Source: a bacterium
GTDB taxonomy: Bacteria; Vulcanimicrobiota; Xenobia; Xenobiales; JADMJV01
Assembly: GCA_018780265.1 (NCBI GenBank)
Contig: JADMJV010000084.1
Span: 42,270-106,269, forward strand
Length of the DNA stretch: 64,000 nt
Direction: 5' to 3'
The notes beneath the pieces are model-generated. The model searched no databases and was not told the DNA's origin. It saw only the letters and a program-made list of their open reading frames with translations. The stretch's first letter is position 1. Every line of letters starts with the position of its first letter. A program made the position numbers and the translations under genes. Shown one piece after another: positions 17,016 through 24,481 of the stretch.

Positions 17016-17882
17016 ATGAAGATCCAGCAAGCCCCCAATTTCAGTGCCCCTCAACTGGTTCGGACCCAAAACGAGGCGCCGAAACCCAACGACAATCCCA
17101 CTCCTCCTCCTCCACAAGAGAAGGTTTCCATCGGTAAAGAAGCGTTGCGCACGGCCATTTCGTGGGGTAATGCCACCGGCACCGTCACCGGCGGTGCGGC
17201 TGCCCTCACCACCACGATCGGCGGTCTCTATATGGGTGTCCTGGGTGGAGCCATCGTTGGTGCCGCTCTGGGTGGCGGCATCGGTCCTGTATTTGGAGCC
17301 ATCGGTGGCAACGGCGCACTGGGCTTCCTCAGTACCTCTTTCAAAACACTGGGCCTCGCGGCCAAAGCTGGCGTGGTCTTGGGTGGCGCCGCGGGCGCCG
17401 CAGGCAGCTGGTCGGTTGGCCAGACGTTGGGTGAGGTTGGCGGCAAAGCCATCGCCTTCATCCCCGGTGCTGCAGTTGGCGCTATCGGCGCCATCGGCAA
17501 GAAGGCCGAAGAAGCCGCCACTGGCCAACCGGGCGGTAGCGGACCTTCCGCTCCCACCCCCAAGCCCCCGGCCAAGCCCACCGATCTGAACAAAATGGGA
17601 GGCATCTCCAAAACGATTGCTGCCGGCGTAGGTGGCTTCGGCATGCTGGCGGGTGCCGCGGGCGGCTTTGTGGCCGGCGCAGGAATCGCGTCCACGGGCA
17701 GCCTGGTAAACGGTCTGTTGGCCCACAATGTAACTCTCTCCAATATCACTGGCGCAGCTGCGATGGGTGGCGCAATCGGTGGAGTCACGATGGGGATTCT
17801 GGGTGCCGTAGGCGGCTGGAAGCTGGTTCAATTGGGGCGACACATCGCTGGCAAGGCGCAGGACCTGACCGGCAAAGAATAA
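17016..17882 (+). CDS. Gly/Ala-rich zipper protein with MKIQ N-terminus
   Basis: 288 residues. The first 45 residues are polar and Pro/Gln/Asn-rich (MKIQQAPNFSAPQLVRTQ, then NPTPPPPQEK) with no signal peptide. The rest is two long Gly/Ala-rich hydrophobic blocks with glycine-zipper periodicity (GGAIVGAALGGGIGPVFGAI and similar), separated by a Pro/Ser-rich linker (GGSGPSAPTPKPPAKPT). Such blocks insert into or span membranes or form filaments. It shares its opening MKIQ with the hydrolase at 58071 and matches others in the window. AAGGA lies 14 nt before ATG, a long spacing. It ends at a clean terminator and is monocistronic. Not recognised as a named family. Confidence 0.8.
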   Translation: MKIQQAPNFSAPQLVRTQNEAPKPNDNPTPPPPQEKVSIGKEALRTAISWGNATGTVTGGAAALTTTIGGLYMGVLGGAIVGAALGGGIGPVFGAIGGNGALGFLSTSFKTLGLAAKAGVVLGGAAGAAGSWSVGQTLGEVGGKAIAFIPGAAVGAIGAIGKKAEEAATGQPGGSGPSAPTPKPPAKPTDLNKMGGISKTIAAGVGGFGMLAGAAGGFVAGAGIASTGSLVNGLLAHNVTLSNITGAAAMGGAIGGVTMGILGAVGGWKLVQLGRHIAGKAQDLTGKE

Positions 17883-17903
17883 CCCCGAACCCGGACCACC
17901 TGA

Positions 17904-17932
17904 AAAGAGCGCCTCGAGGGGCGCTCTTTTTC
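17904..17932 (+). terminator. Intrinsic terminator
   Basis: AAAAGAGCGCC (17904-17914) pairs with GGCGCTCTTTT (17921-17931), with a 6-nt loop and a following T run. It lies 22 nt after the stop of the Gly-rich gene. Confidence 0.9.
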
Positions 17933-17991
17933 GATTGCGCCGCGTCCGGGCGGGCGTTTGTATTCAGCCGGGTCCGGGTATGCCAGGAGCG

Positions 17992-18495
17992 ATGAAGCCC
18001 AAGTTCTTGTTGTTACTGTCTCTGGCAATGATGCTCACCCCCTCTTTTCTCTACTGGCTCGGACCTTTACGGCGCCCGGCCATGACCGACGGCGATGTTT
18101 TGAAGATGATGCCATGTCCGGTGTGTGCTGGTTCTGGTTTGGTCCAAAATCAGAACTGTCAACGCTGTCGCGGCAAAAAGCAACTCCAACACGTTATTCC
18201 GGGACCTCATCGTCCAACCTGTATCGAGGGCCACGTTTATGCTCCTGACGGTTCCACCGTGGTCCCAGAGGCCAGCGTTACTTTTTCTAGCGAAGCCGGT
18301 TCGTGGAGTCGAAAGACCGACGAGCAAGGTCGATTTGGCGCTGACCTTGTGCCTGGAAGGTATCCGGTCGAAATCGACTCTCCCAGGGGAAAATTGAAGA
18401 CTTTCATCGTGGTTGCTCCCCAGGTGACACCTTCACCCGTGGATATCGACTGGAGTTTTCCTCTTCGCAGAGACGCGTTCACGCTGAAAAAGTAA
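17992..18495 (+). CDS. Secreted protein with DnaJ-like zinc knuckle and carboxypeptidase-regulatory-like domain
   Basis: 167 residues from ATG 17992, which has AGGAG only 2 nt before it; ATG 17980 is an alternative. The N-terminal hydrophobic segment (KFLLLLSLAMMLTPSFLYWL) is a signal or anchor. It is followed by CPVCAGSGLVQNQNCQRCRGK, a two-knuckle CxxCxGxG arrangement as in DnaJ zinc centres. A beta-sandwich of the carboxypeptidase regulatory (transthyretin-like) type comes next (CIEGHVYAPDGSTVVPEASV, DEQGRFGADLVPGRYPVEI). Probably an envelope protein; the zinc knuckle outside the cytoplasm is uncommon. Two small membrane-protein genes follow on the same strand. Confidence 0.72.
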   Translation: MKPKFLLLLSLAMMLTPSFLYWLGPLRRPAMTDGDVLKMMPCPVCAGSGLVQNQNCQRCRGKKQLQHVIPGPHRPTCIEGHVYAPDGSTVVPEASVTFSSEAGSWSRKTDEQGRFGADLVPGRYPVEIDSPRGKLKTFIVVAPQVTPSPVDIDWSFPLRRDAFTLKK

Positions 18496-18552
18496 GTTTT
18501 TTCGGGCGTAGTCTCTGAAAGGGTATGCAGAGGGGCGCACGAATTACGGCTG

Positions 18553-18879
18553 ATGATTCTTCCATCTTATGCTGTGATTGTTGTTTTACTGGTGGTCTTG
18601 CTGGTCTCCATTGTGCCCCCTCGGTTGCCTCTATTAGCGCGTATCGCCATCCATATCGTGATGGGTCTGGTCCTCTATTTCGGAATGGGAAGTTGGCAGT
18701 TTTCTCTCCCGAATGGGGATAATCTGCCGATGTCTGGTCTCTATGGAGGCCGCGGTTATCCGTTTATGCCAGCCTTTAATAAATTGTCCCTCGGCTTCCT
18801 CTGCCCCTTGCTGGGTATTGTGGTCAGCTTGATTGTGGCGGGTGTTCGTAAGGTGATGAGTAAAGGCGAGTCTGACTAA
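18553..18879 (+). CDS. Small integral membrane protein
   Basis: 108 residues with three likely transmembrane helices (about residues 5-25, 29-45 and 78-98). The short loop between helices 2 and 3 contains NGDNLPMSGLYGGRGYP, and the C-terminal tail is basic (RKVMSKGE). No family motif is seen. AGAGGGG lies about 17 nt before ATG 18553. It lies between the zinc-knuckle protein and a small coiled-coil protein, all on the plus strand with short gaps, so an operon is likely. Function unknown. Confidence 0.65.
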   Translation: MILPSYAVIVVLLVVLLVSIVPPRLPLLARIAIHIVMGLVLYFGMGSWQFSLPNGDNLPMSGLYGGRGYPFMPAFNKLSLGFLCPLLGIVVSLIVAGVRKVMSKGESD

Positions 18880-18937
18880 GAGGAGTTTGTCGAACAGGCC
18901 CGGAAAATCTATCCAGAGCCCAACTGGAGGTGTCCCC

Positions 18938-19159
18938 GTGGAAGCCAAAGAGAATCGCCCAAGTGTTTGGACATGGATTTCCATTGGTGTTGGCGCCGGA
19001 CTGCTGGTAACGCTGGTGGCTGGCATAAGCTACCACTACTGGGAAAGTCAGAATCGCAAGCAAGACCCTCGCGCCGAGAAGGTTAAGGAATTGATCGACG
19101 AGGCAGAGAAGCTTTTGGCCCAGGGCCGCAAGCTAAATCAGCAGCGTCAGCAGGCCTGA
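18938..19159 (+). CDS. Small single-pass membrane protein with coiled-coil tail
   Basis: 73 residues from GTG 18938, chosen because a perfect GGAGG (18926-18930) sits 7 nt upstream. An in-frame TTG at 18887 would add 17 residues with a poorer site. One transmembrane helix (WTWISIGVGAGLLVTLVAGI) is followed by a charged helix likely to form a coiled coil (EKVKELIDEAEKLLAQGRKL). Such small proteins often serve as assembly or anchoring subunits, but nothing here tells which. Followed by an intrinsic terminator. Confidence 0.65.
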   Translation: MEAKENRPSVWTWISIGVGAGLLVTLVAGISYHYWESQNRKQDPRAEKVKELIDEAEKLLAQGRKLNQQRQQA

Positions 19160-19199
19160 ACTGTAGCAGGGTCTGGCATCCCTTAATCGAAATCTGGGC

Positions 19200-19226
19200 C
19201 GCACCATTCTGAAGGTGCGTTTTTTA
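19200..19226 (+). terminator. Intrinsic terminator
   Basis: CGCACC (19200-19205) pairs with GGTGCG (19214-19219) around an 8-nt loop, followed by six T residues. It closes the small membrane-protein operon and lies just ahead of the histidine kinase gene. Confidence 0.8.
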
Positions 19227-19251
19227 TATTACGACAAGGAGTCAGCCCACC

Positions 19252-20487
19252 GTGGACAGTGCTTCCCAAGTTGCGCCCACCAGCGGGAGCGAATTGCCCT
19301 TTTTGGACGGCGTTCTCGAGCGCGTCGAGAGTGAACTCAAACAGCGCGAACAAGTTGGCTTTCTCTATTTTGATGTGGTCGAGTTCAGTGCTCTGACCGA
19401 AAACTATGGGGCCGATGTGAGCCAGCGTTTGCTGCAGAGCCTCAGCGAAACGCTCAATAAGCAACGAGGCAAGCTCTTCCGCGACGAAGACCTCATCGCA
19501 GTGGGTGGCCCGGCTGTCGACTTCTTTGTGATCTACCTTTTTTCACCGCCTCGCCGCAAAGAGTCTTTCGCGAAGTCGGATTTGAAACTGATCTCCAATC
19601 GAGTGCTTCAGAAGCTTAGCTACATCATCAACGAGACCGCCGCCAAGTTGGGCGTCGATCGGAAGATCGATTTGCGTGGCGGATATACGGTTCTCAAATA
19701 CGACTCGAACGTGCCGGTTGACCGTCTGGTCTATGAGGCGCGCAAGGAAGCAGCCTTGAAAACCGAACTCGAAGAGATCATGCTGACTTTTGTGTCCAAT
19801 GTCTCGCACGAATTGCGGACTCCGCTGACATGCATCAAGGGCTACGCCGAGACCTTGCTAGAGGGGGCGCTTTCCGAGCCCGATCTGGCTTTGCGCTGGA
19901 TGAAGGTCATTCACGAGGAGGCCGGACGGCTCGAGCGATTGATCCGAGATTTACTCGACCTGTCCATGATTGAGGCCCATCAAGTCGAGATGCACTTTAA
20001 CGAAGTGGACCTGGGCGCACTTTGCAAGCATACGGCTGCCGTCCTGACGCCCCACGGCAAAACCACCGGGGTGACCATCGAAGTGGACATGCCAGATAAT
20101 TCGCCCTTGTGGAGGGCCGATGAGGACCGCCTCAGTCAGGTGATCACCAATCTGGTTGACAATGCTATCAAATACAGTCCGGCCAATGGTGTGGTTACAG
20201 TCAAACTCACCTTCAACCGCGAGCAGGCGGAGATCGAGGTTGTGGATCGAGGCACGGGAATTCCAGAAGACGAGTTGCCTCGTATCTTTGAGCGCTTTTA
20301 TCGGGTCGAGAAAGGCAGTGCCGCTCGATTTGGCGGCCGCGGACTGGGCCTGTCCATCGCTATGCACATCGTGGAGGCCCACGGGGGCGAATTGAAGGTG
20401 GATAGTAAGCTACACGAAGGTACTCGTTTTCGGGTATCCTTGCCGGCCGGAGACGCCTCCTGGTTGAGCGGCATCGAGGAGGAGTAA
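19252..20487 (+). CDS. Sensor histidine kinase with degenerate GGDEF-like N-terminal domain
   Basis: 411 residues, no membrane segment. Residues about 36-165 have the GGDEF fold outline (VGFLYFDVVEFSALTENYGA, like the LDLDxFKxxND strand) but the active-site loop reads VGGPAVDFF (84-92) instead of GGDEF, so cyclase activity is not expected. A HisKA domain follows with the phospho-acceptor His186 in SNVSHELRTPLTCIKGYAE, then an HATPase domain with N, G1 and G2 boxes (NLVDNAIKYSP, VVDRGTGIPEDEL, GGRGLGLSIAMHIVEAHGG). GTG start, with AAGGAG about 12 nt upstream. No response regulator is adjacent. It is followed after 1 nt by the glycosyltransferase gene, so it may control polysaccharide synthesis, but that is inference. 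Confidence 0.88.
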   Translation: MDSASQVAPTSGSELPFLDGVLERVESELKQREQVGFLYFDVVEFSALTENYGADVSQRLLQSLSETLNKQRGKLFRDEDLIAVGGPAVDFFVIYLFSPPRRKESFAKSDLKLISNRVLQKLSYIINETAAKLGVDRKIDLRGGYTVLKYDSNVPVDRLVYEARKEAALKTELEEIMLTFVSNVSHELRTPLTCIKGYAETLLEGALSEPDLALRWMKVIHEEAGRLERLIRDLLDLSMIEAHQVEMHFNEVDLGALCKHTAAVLTPHGKTTGVTIEVDMPDNSPLWRADEDRLSQVITNLVDNAIKYSPANGVVTVKLTFNREQAEIEVVDRGTGIPEDELPRIFERFYRVEKGSAARFGGRGLGLSIAMHIVEAHGGELKVDSKLHEGTRFRVSLPAGDASWLSGIEEE

Positions 20488-20488
20488 G

Positions 20489-21250
20489 TTGGTCGCCTCC
20501 GCTCGTCTGCAAATGTTAGGCCTACCCCTTGACTGCGCCACCATGGCACAATCGGTTGAACGCATCGGCGGTTACCTGCAAACTCCCGATTTCCACCTGG
20601 TGGTTACTTTGGGTACCGAGATGGTGGTGCGCGCTCAGACGGATGCGTCTTTTAGGGAGGCGGTGCGCTCGGCGGCTCTGGTGATCCCGGATGGCATCGG
20701 TACGGTTTGGGCCGCCCGTCTGCGCGGCTTTGACATGCGCGAAAGGGTGGCCGGCGTTGAACTGGTCCAGGTTTTGGCCCAACGGTTAGGCGGCCGACTG
20801 CGCGTCTTTTTGTTGGGAGGGGCTCCCGGCGTGGCCGAGTCGGCTGCCCAAAATTTGTTGCGGATTGCTCCTGGGGTGCACGTTGCCGGTAGCCGGGATG
20901 GCTATTTTCAAGACGATCGAGAGGTGGTTGAACAGATTGCGGCCAGCAAGGCCAATGTGCTGCTGGCCGGATTGGGCTTCCCTCGTCAGGAACTCTGGCT
21001 GCAAAAACATGGCCCGGCCTGTGGTGTGGCCGTCGGTATCGGGGTAGGTGGAACTTTTGACGTTCTCTCGGGCCGTGTTCGGCGAGCTCCGCGCTGGATG
21101 CAGAAGGTAGGTCTGGAATGGCTCTACCGTTTTGCCTTGCAGCCCAGTCGCTGGCAGCGAATGCTGGCCTTACCGAAGTTTGCCATGCGTATCCTTACCG
21201 GTGGCCAGGATTCGGTCCAGGCCTGGCCTGAAGGGCAGGCCACCTCGTGA
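20489..21250 (+). CDS. WecB/TagA/CpsF family glycosyltransferase
   Basis: 253 residues. Typical GT26 features: TLGTEMVVRAQTDASFREAV, the VIPDGIGTVWAARLRG strand-loop, LLGGAPGVAESAAQNLL, LLAGLGFPRQELWLQKH and VGIGVGGTFDVLSGRVRRAP. The family transfers N-acetylmannosamine(uronate) or related sugars from a UDP donor to a lipid-linked acceptor for wall teichoic acid, enterobacterial common antigen or exopolysaccharide. Start TTG 20489, justified by the strong GAGGAGGAG directly upstream, 1 nt after the kinase stop. It overlaps the next gene by GTGA. Acts at the cytoplasmic membrane face. Confidence 0.93.
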   Translation: MVASARLQMLGLPLDCATMAQSVERIGGYLQTPDFHLVVTLGTEMVVRAQTDASFREAVRSAALVIPDGIGTVWAARLRGFDMRERVAGVELVQVLAQRLGGRLRVFLLGGAPGVAESAAQNLLRIAPGVHVAGSRDGYFQDDREVVEQIAASKANVLLAGLGFPRQELWLQKHGPACGVAVGIGVGGTFDVLSGRVRRAPRWMQKVGLEWLYRFALQPSRWQRMLALPKFAMRILTGGQDSVQAWPEGQATS

Positions 21251-22314
21251 AGGCCATGATTTTAGCGGCCGGCGGCGCAACCAAGCTCTACCCCCTGACT
21301 TACAGTCTTCCCAAACCATTGGTGCCCGTCCTCAACGTACCCGTGATCGAGCACATTGTGGGCTTGCTGGCGCAGCATGGGTTTCAGGATATCGTGATCA
21401 ATCTGCACTATCTGCATCGGATGATCGAAGATCAACTGGGGGACGGCAGTCGATTTGGCGTCAAGATTCGCTACTCATTTGAGCCCGAACTGCTGGGCAC
21501 CGCCGGAGGTGTTCGCAATGTCGCCGACTTTTTCCACGAAACCTTTCTGGTGATCGGCGCCGATGATCTGACCGACCTCAACCTCACCGAAATGCTGGAA
21601 TTTCACCGGCATCAAGAGGCCCTGGCATCGCTGGCCGTCGTGCCGGTCCAATCGGCCAGTGAGGTGGGCGTGCTTGAACTCGATGAACAGCAACGGGTTA
21701 CCTGGTACCTGGAGAAGCCAGGTCCCGAGCGAGCCACTCCAGGAAATTGGGGAAACACCGGAGTCTACTTTTTTGAGCCGGAAATATTTCAGTATATGCC
21801 GTCCAAAGGCGCTTATGATTTTGGCAAACAACTTTTCCCCGAGCTGGTCAGATTGCGGCTCCCCTTCTTTGGATACCGACTCAAACAGTGCTTCTGGATG
21901 GACATTGGCACCCACCTTAACTATCGGCAGGCTCATTGGGAGTTGCTGGAGGGGCGCTCGGCTCTGACCATCCAGGGCGACGAAGTGCGTCCTCATATCT
22001 GGATTGCCGAAGGAGCCGTGGTCAGTCCTCAGGCTTACCTCAGGCCTCCCGTTCTGGTTGGGCCGGGCGCCCGGGTGGAAGCCGGAGTTGAAGTCAACGG
22101 GCCGGTAGTCCTGGGAGCGAACGTCACGCTCAAGCAGGGCGCCAAGGTACGTCGTTCTGTGCTTTGGGATGGCTGTAGCATCGGTATGAACAGCAGTCTG
22201 GACGATTGCCTGGTGGGTTCGGGTTGTATTTTGCAGAGCGGTCGAAACTTTTCCAAGGTGGTGCTGGCCAGCGGCGCCCGCCTGATCGGTGACGAGCGGG
22301 AGTCCGGCGACTGA
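21247..22314 (+). CDS. Sugar-phosphate nucleotidyltransferase with C-terminal hexapeptide repeats
   Basis: 355 residues. The N-terminal Rossmann-like nucleotidyltransferase carries MILAAGGATKLYPLTYSLPKPLVPV, split here as LAAGGATKLYPLT and PKPLVPVLNVPVIEH; Lys replaces the usual Arg of the T-R-L motif. The metal-binding IGADDLTDLNL loop and the GNTGVYFFEPEIF strand are present. Residues about 255-345 form a left-handed beta-helix of hexapeptide repeats (VVSPQAYLRPPVLVGPGA and similar). Probably mannose-1-phosphate guanylyltransferase or glucose-1-phosphate uridylyl/thymidylyl type. Operon with the glycosyltransferase indicates NDP-sugar supply for a surface glycan. GTG start overlaps the upstream stop. 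Confidence 0.92.
   Translation: MKAMILAAGGATKLYPLTYSLPKPLVPVLNVPVIEHIVGLLAQHGFQDIVINLHYLHRMIEDQLGDGSRFGVKIRYSFEPELLGTAGGVRNVADFFHETFLVIGADDLTDLNLTEMLEFHRHQEALASLAVVPVQSASEVGVLELDEQQRVTWYLEKPGPERATPGNWGNTGVYFFEPEIFQYMPSKGAYDFGKQLFPELVRLRLPFFGYRLKQCFWMDIGTHLNYRQAHWELLEGRSALTIQGDEVRPHIWIAEGAVVSPQAYLRPPVLVGPGARVEAGVEVNGPVVLGANVTLKQGAKVRRSVLWDGCSIGMNSSLDDCLVGSGCILQSGRNFSKVVLASGARLIGDERESGD
22298..22302 (+). promoter_or_regulatory. Ribosome site supporting CTG start of comF
   Basis: GGGAG lies 8 nt upstream of CTG 22311. No comparable site precedes the only TTG (22353), so this site decides the proposed start. Confidence 0.45.
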
Positions 22315-22925
22315 TTGGTACCTGGCTGAGCGGGCTTTTCCCCGCTTATTGTTTGAGTTGCGGTCGCGCGGGCTGCCGACTTTGTGGTGATTGCCTGTTG
22401 AGGCTACCCTCTGGCTGCACCCTACGCAGCGGTCTGCTGGTGCATACGATAGGTCCCTACCAGGGTCCCTTAAGGCGCGCCGTCCTGCACCTCAAGGAGA
22501 GCAACGACCTGGACCTGGCCCAAGCTTTGGGAGTTCGATTGGGGCAACTGGTGCCTCGGTGCCAAACGGTGGTAGGAGTGCCTACCTCGGCCCGTCGCCA
22601 ACGTTGGCGCGGCTACTGCGCTCCCCAGCGATTGGCTCAGGCCGTTGCCAGGCTCTGGAATACTCCCCTGCTGCACGATTTCCGTTGCCTGGGCGACCCC
22701 GCCCCACGCAAAGCGCTGCGAGGCCTGGCGGCGCGTAGAGCCTGTCAGGAGACGATCTTCGAACACGCGGGGCCTATCTCTGGCAGCGTGCTTCTCGTTG
22801 ATGACGTGGTGACCAGCGGCCGGACCCTGTCGTTCGCCCGTCAGGCACTGCTGAGGGCGGGTGCGCACCGAGTAGAATTGGCCTGCATAGCTAGTTCACT
22901 AGAGTCTGGCGAGTCCCGGCGTTGA
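22311..22925 (+). CDS. comF: ComF-family amidophosphoribosyltransferase-like protein, probable CTG start
   Basis: The body is a clear ComF: N-terminal zinc finger Cys residues (LFPAYCLSCGRAGC, RLCGDCLLRLP), YQGPLRRAVLHLKESNDL, VVGVPTSARRQRWRGY and the PRPP-binding loop LLVDDVVTSGRTL. The only common start codon in frame is TTG 22353, but this lies after the first zinc Cys and after the conserved LFPxxC opening. In-frame CTG 22311 has GGGAG 8 nt upstream and makes a CTGA overlap with the preceding stop, parallel to the GTGA and ATGA overlaps of neighbours, so I place the start there. ComF acts in DNA uptake and in PriA-linked replication restart in other bacteria. Confidence 0.85.
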   Translation: MIGTWLSGLFPAYCLSCGRAGCRLCGDCLLRLPSGCTLRSGLLVHTIGPYQGPLRRAVLHLKESNDLDLAQALGVRLGQLVPRCQTVVGVPTSARRQRWRGYCAPQRLAQAVARLWNTPLLHDFRCLGDPAPRKALRGLAARRACQETIFEHAGPISGSVLLVDDVVTSGRTLSFARQALLRAGAHRVELACIASSLESGESRR

Positions 22926-24033
22926 CGCGTCCCGGTATCGGTTCACGGCGCGGTGCTGGCAGGCGTTGAGCTCGGCGGGCCACCAGTTCGGCCAGGAGCC
23001 GAGAGTCTTCTACTATGCCCCGGAGAAAACGGCTTCGATAAGTGCGTTGCTGATCTACACCCAGGAAAAAGAGGCCGGGACATTGAGTTGACTCCATATT
23101 GGTCAGTTTCGGTTCGTTGGGCTGAGGGCCTAGTAGCGACTCCAGATGGCCCATGGCGGCTCGATACCCGGTAGCGAAGATGACCAGATCGAAGCGCTCT
23201 TCGCGGCCGTCTTCAAAAACAACGGTGTCACTGTTGAAGCGAAGAATGTTTGGAAAAGTGGCTACCTGGCCCCCGTTAATCAAACGGCGACTGTCGCCCC
23301 CCGCCATCAGCGGATAGGAGTGCTTGCGAACTCGCAACGCTACCGAGATTCGCTCGGCCACCCAGTGGATGGGGGAGAAAAGGGCCTCACCCCAAGAGGT
23401 TGGGCCAAAGCGGAGCTTACCGCGATGACTCACAGCCACCTGAAAGCCCGAGTTGTGTAGTTCGACCAGGGTCTCACCGGCTGAAAGCCGCTTGCCTACG
23501 ACCAAAATCCTGCCGCTACGCCGACTCAGTCGATCTGCAACCGTTTGGGCGTCGCGATATTGAGAGACGTGCATATGGGCCACACGCGTGTTGTCAAGGC
23601 CCGCAAAATTCGGGGTGTAAGGGCGACTGAAATAGCCGGTGGCGTTGACCAACAGGTGACTGCGCAGTTCTCCGGCCGAGGTGAAGAGACGGAAGAGGTC
23701 ACCCTGGTGGGCTACTGAGTGTACCTGTACCTGTGTTTTAACCGGGATTCTGTTTTGATGAGCATAGTCGCGAAGATACTTGGCGTAGGCGGGCTGGGTC
23801 GATCGTTTCAGCAACCAGGCCCAGTCGATCGACGACCCGGGCAAAAGGTTGTTGAGCCATGGTCCAAAGAAGATGTTCTTGGGAAAGGCCGCAAAAGATG
23901 CCCCGGGTGTGACGCCTTTTTCCAGAACTAAAGGTTCCACTCCCCGCCGAATCAATTCGTAGGCAATCGCCAGTCCGGCAGGTCCGGCTCCCAGGACGAT
24001 CACGGAATACGGGGCTATGGGTTTTGGAGTCAT
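22891..24033 (-). CDS. Flavin-dependent oxidoreductase (FMO/NAD(P)-FAD type)
   Basis: 380 residues from ATG 24033, with GAGAGGG just upstream. The FAD Rossmann motif is VIVLGAGPAGLAIAYELIRR. The second nucleotide motif is diverged (GRILVVGKRLSAGETLVEL, with K-R-L where G-x-G is usual), so NADPH binding may be altered. The LVIFATGYRAAMGHLESLLG segment is the ATG-type motif of flavin-containing monooxygenases and related flavoproteins. C-terminal LFFLGVDQQRTYRSRFLRGI also fits. Likely a soluble monooxygenase or reductase acting on an unknown substrate. Its 3' end overlaps comF tail-to-tail by 35 nt. Confidence 0.85.
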   Translation of the reverse strand: MTPKPIAPYSVIVLGAGPAGLAIAYELIRRGVEPLVLEKGVTPGASFAAFPKNIFFGPWLNNLLPGSSIDWAWLLKRSTQPAYAKYLRDYAHQNRIPVKTQVQVHSVAHQGDLFRLFTSAGELRSHLLVNATGYFSRPYTPNFAGLDNTRVAHMHVSQYRDAQTVADRLSRRSGRILVVGKRLSAGETLVELHNSGFQVAVSHRGKLRFGPTSWGEALFSPIHWVAERISVALRVRKHSYPLMAGGDSRRLINGGQVATFPNILRFNSDTVVFEDGREERFDLVIFATGYRAAMGHLESLLGPQPNEPKLTNMESTQCPGLFFLGVDQQRTYRSRFLRGIVEDSRLLAELVARRAQRLPAPRREPIPGRVNAGTRQTLVN

Positions 24034-24191
24034 GGGGGCCCTCTCATCGCCTGGCCGCCGTTGCATAGCCAGGAGTCTTCCCGGTCATCTCTTTCGAATC
24101 GGTCCGAGGAACGATTTGATTCCAGCAAGCCTTCCCCTCTTCAGCGGGCGATAAACCCGGGATTTGAGAAGGATGCCAACCCTTTAAATGG

Positions 24192-24389
24192 TTAGCCGAT
24201 GCGCAACCGTAGGGTCGATTTGGGACGGGCAGGACTAAGACCACGCAACGCTCGATTCCAATGGGTAGCATCCAGGTGGTCACCGTGCCGATCTCGTTCC
24301 CAGTGATACAGATTGGCCTCTTGATCCTGGCCGGCCTGACGGGTGCGCAGAAAGAGACGCACCGAAGACTTGGTTACCGGTGATTTCAC
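24192..24389 (-). CDS. Possible small protein with strong ribosome site
   Basis: 65 residues, basic and rich in Arg, His and Gln (MKSPVTKSSVRLFLRTRQ start, RLRIG end). The GTG at 24389 has GGAGG (complement at 24395-24399) 5 nt upstream, which is the main reason to list it. It resembles no family I know. Between it and the flavoprotein start (24034-24191) and between it and the next gene (24390-24481) I see nothing assignable. The frame could be chance. Confidence 0.35.
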   Translation of the reverse strand: MKSPVTKSSVRLFLRTRQAGQDQEANLYHWERDRHGDHLDATHWNRALRGLSPARPKSTLRLRIG

Positions 24390-24481
24390 TCACACCTCCG
24401 AAGAGAATTGGGCTCTTCCAAGACTATTCCAGGCTCGCGGCCACGATGTAACAAATGCGTTAACAGGTTTGCAGAGATGAA

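Noticed and set aside
16860..17843. Upstream extension of the TerB-like frame on the minus strand
   Set aside because: It is antisense to the Gly-rich gene with its own tag and terminator. The encoded residues are low complexity, and the TerB part starts cleanly at ATG 16859.
24044..24283. 79-codon minus-strand frame
   Set aside because: Cys/Pro/Trp-rich, no ribosome site, and it overlaps both the flavoprotein start and the better-supported small frame at 24192-24389.
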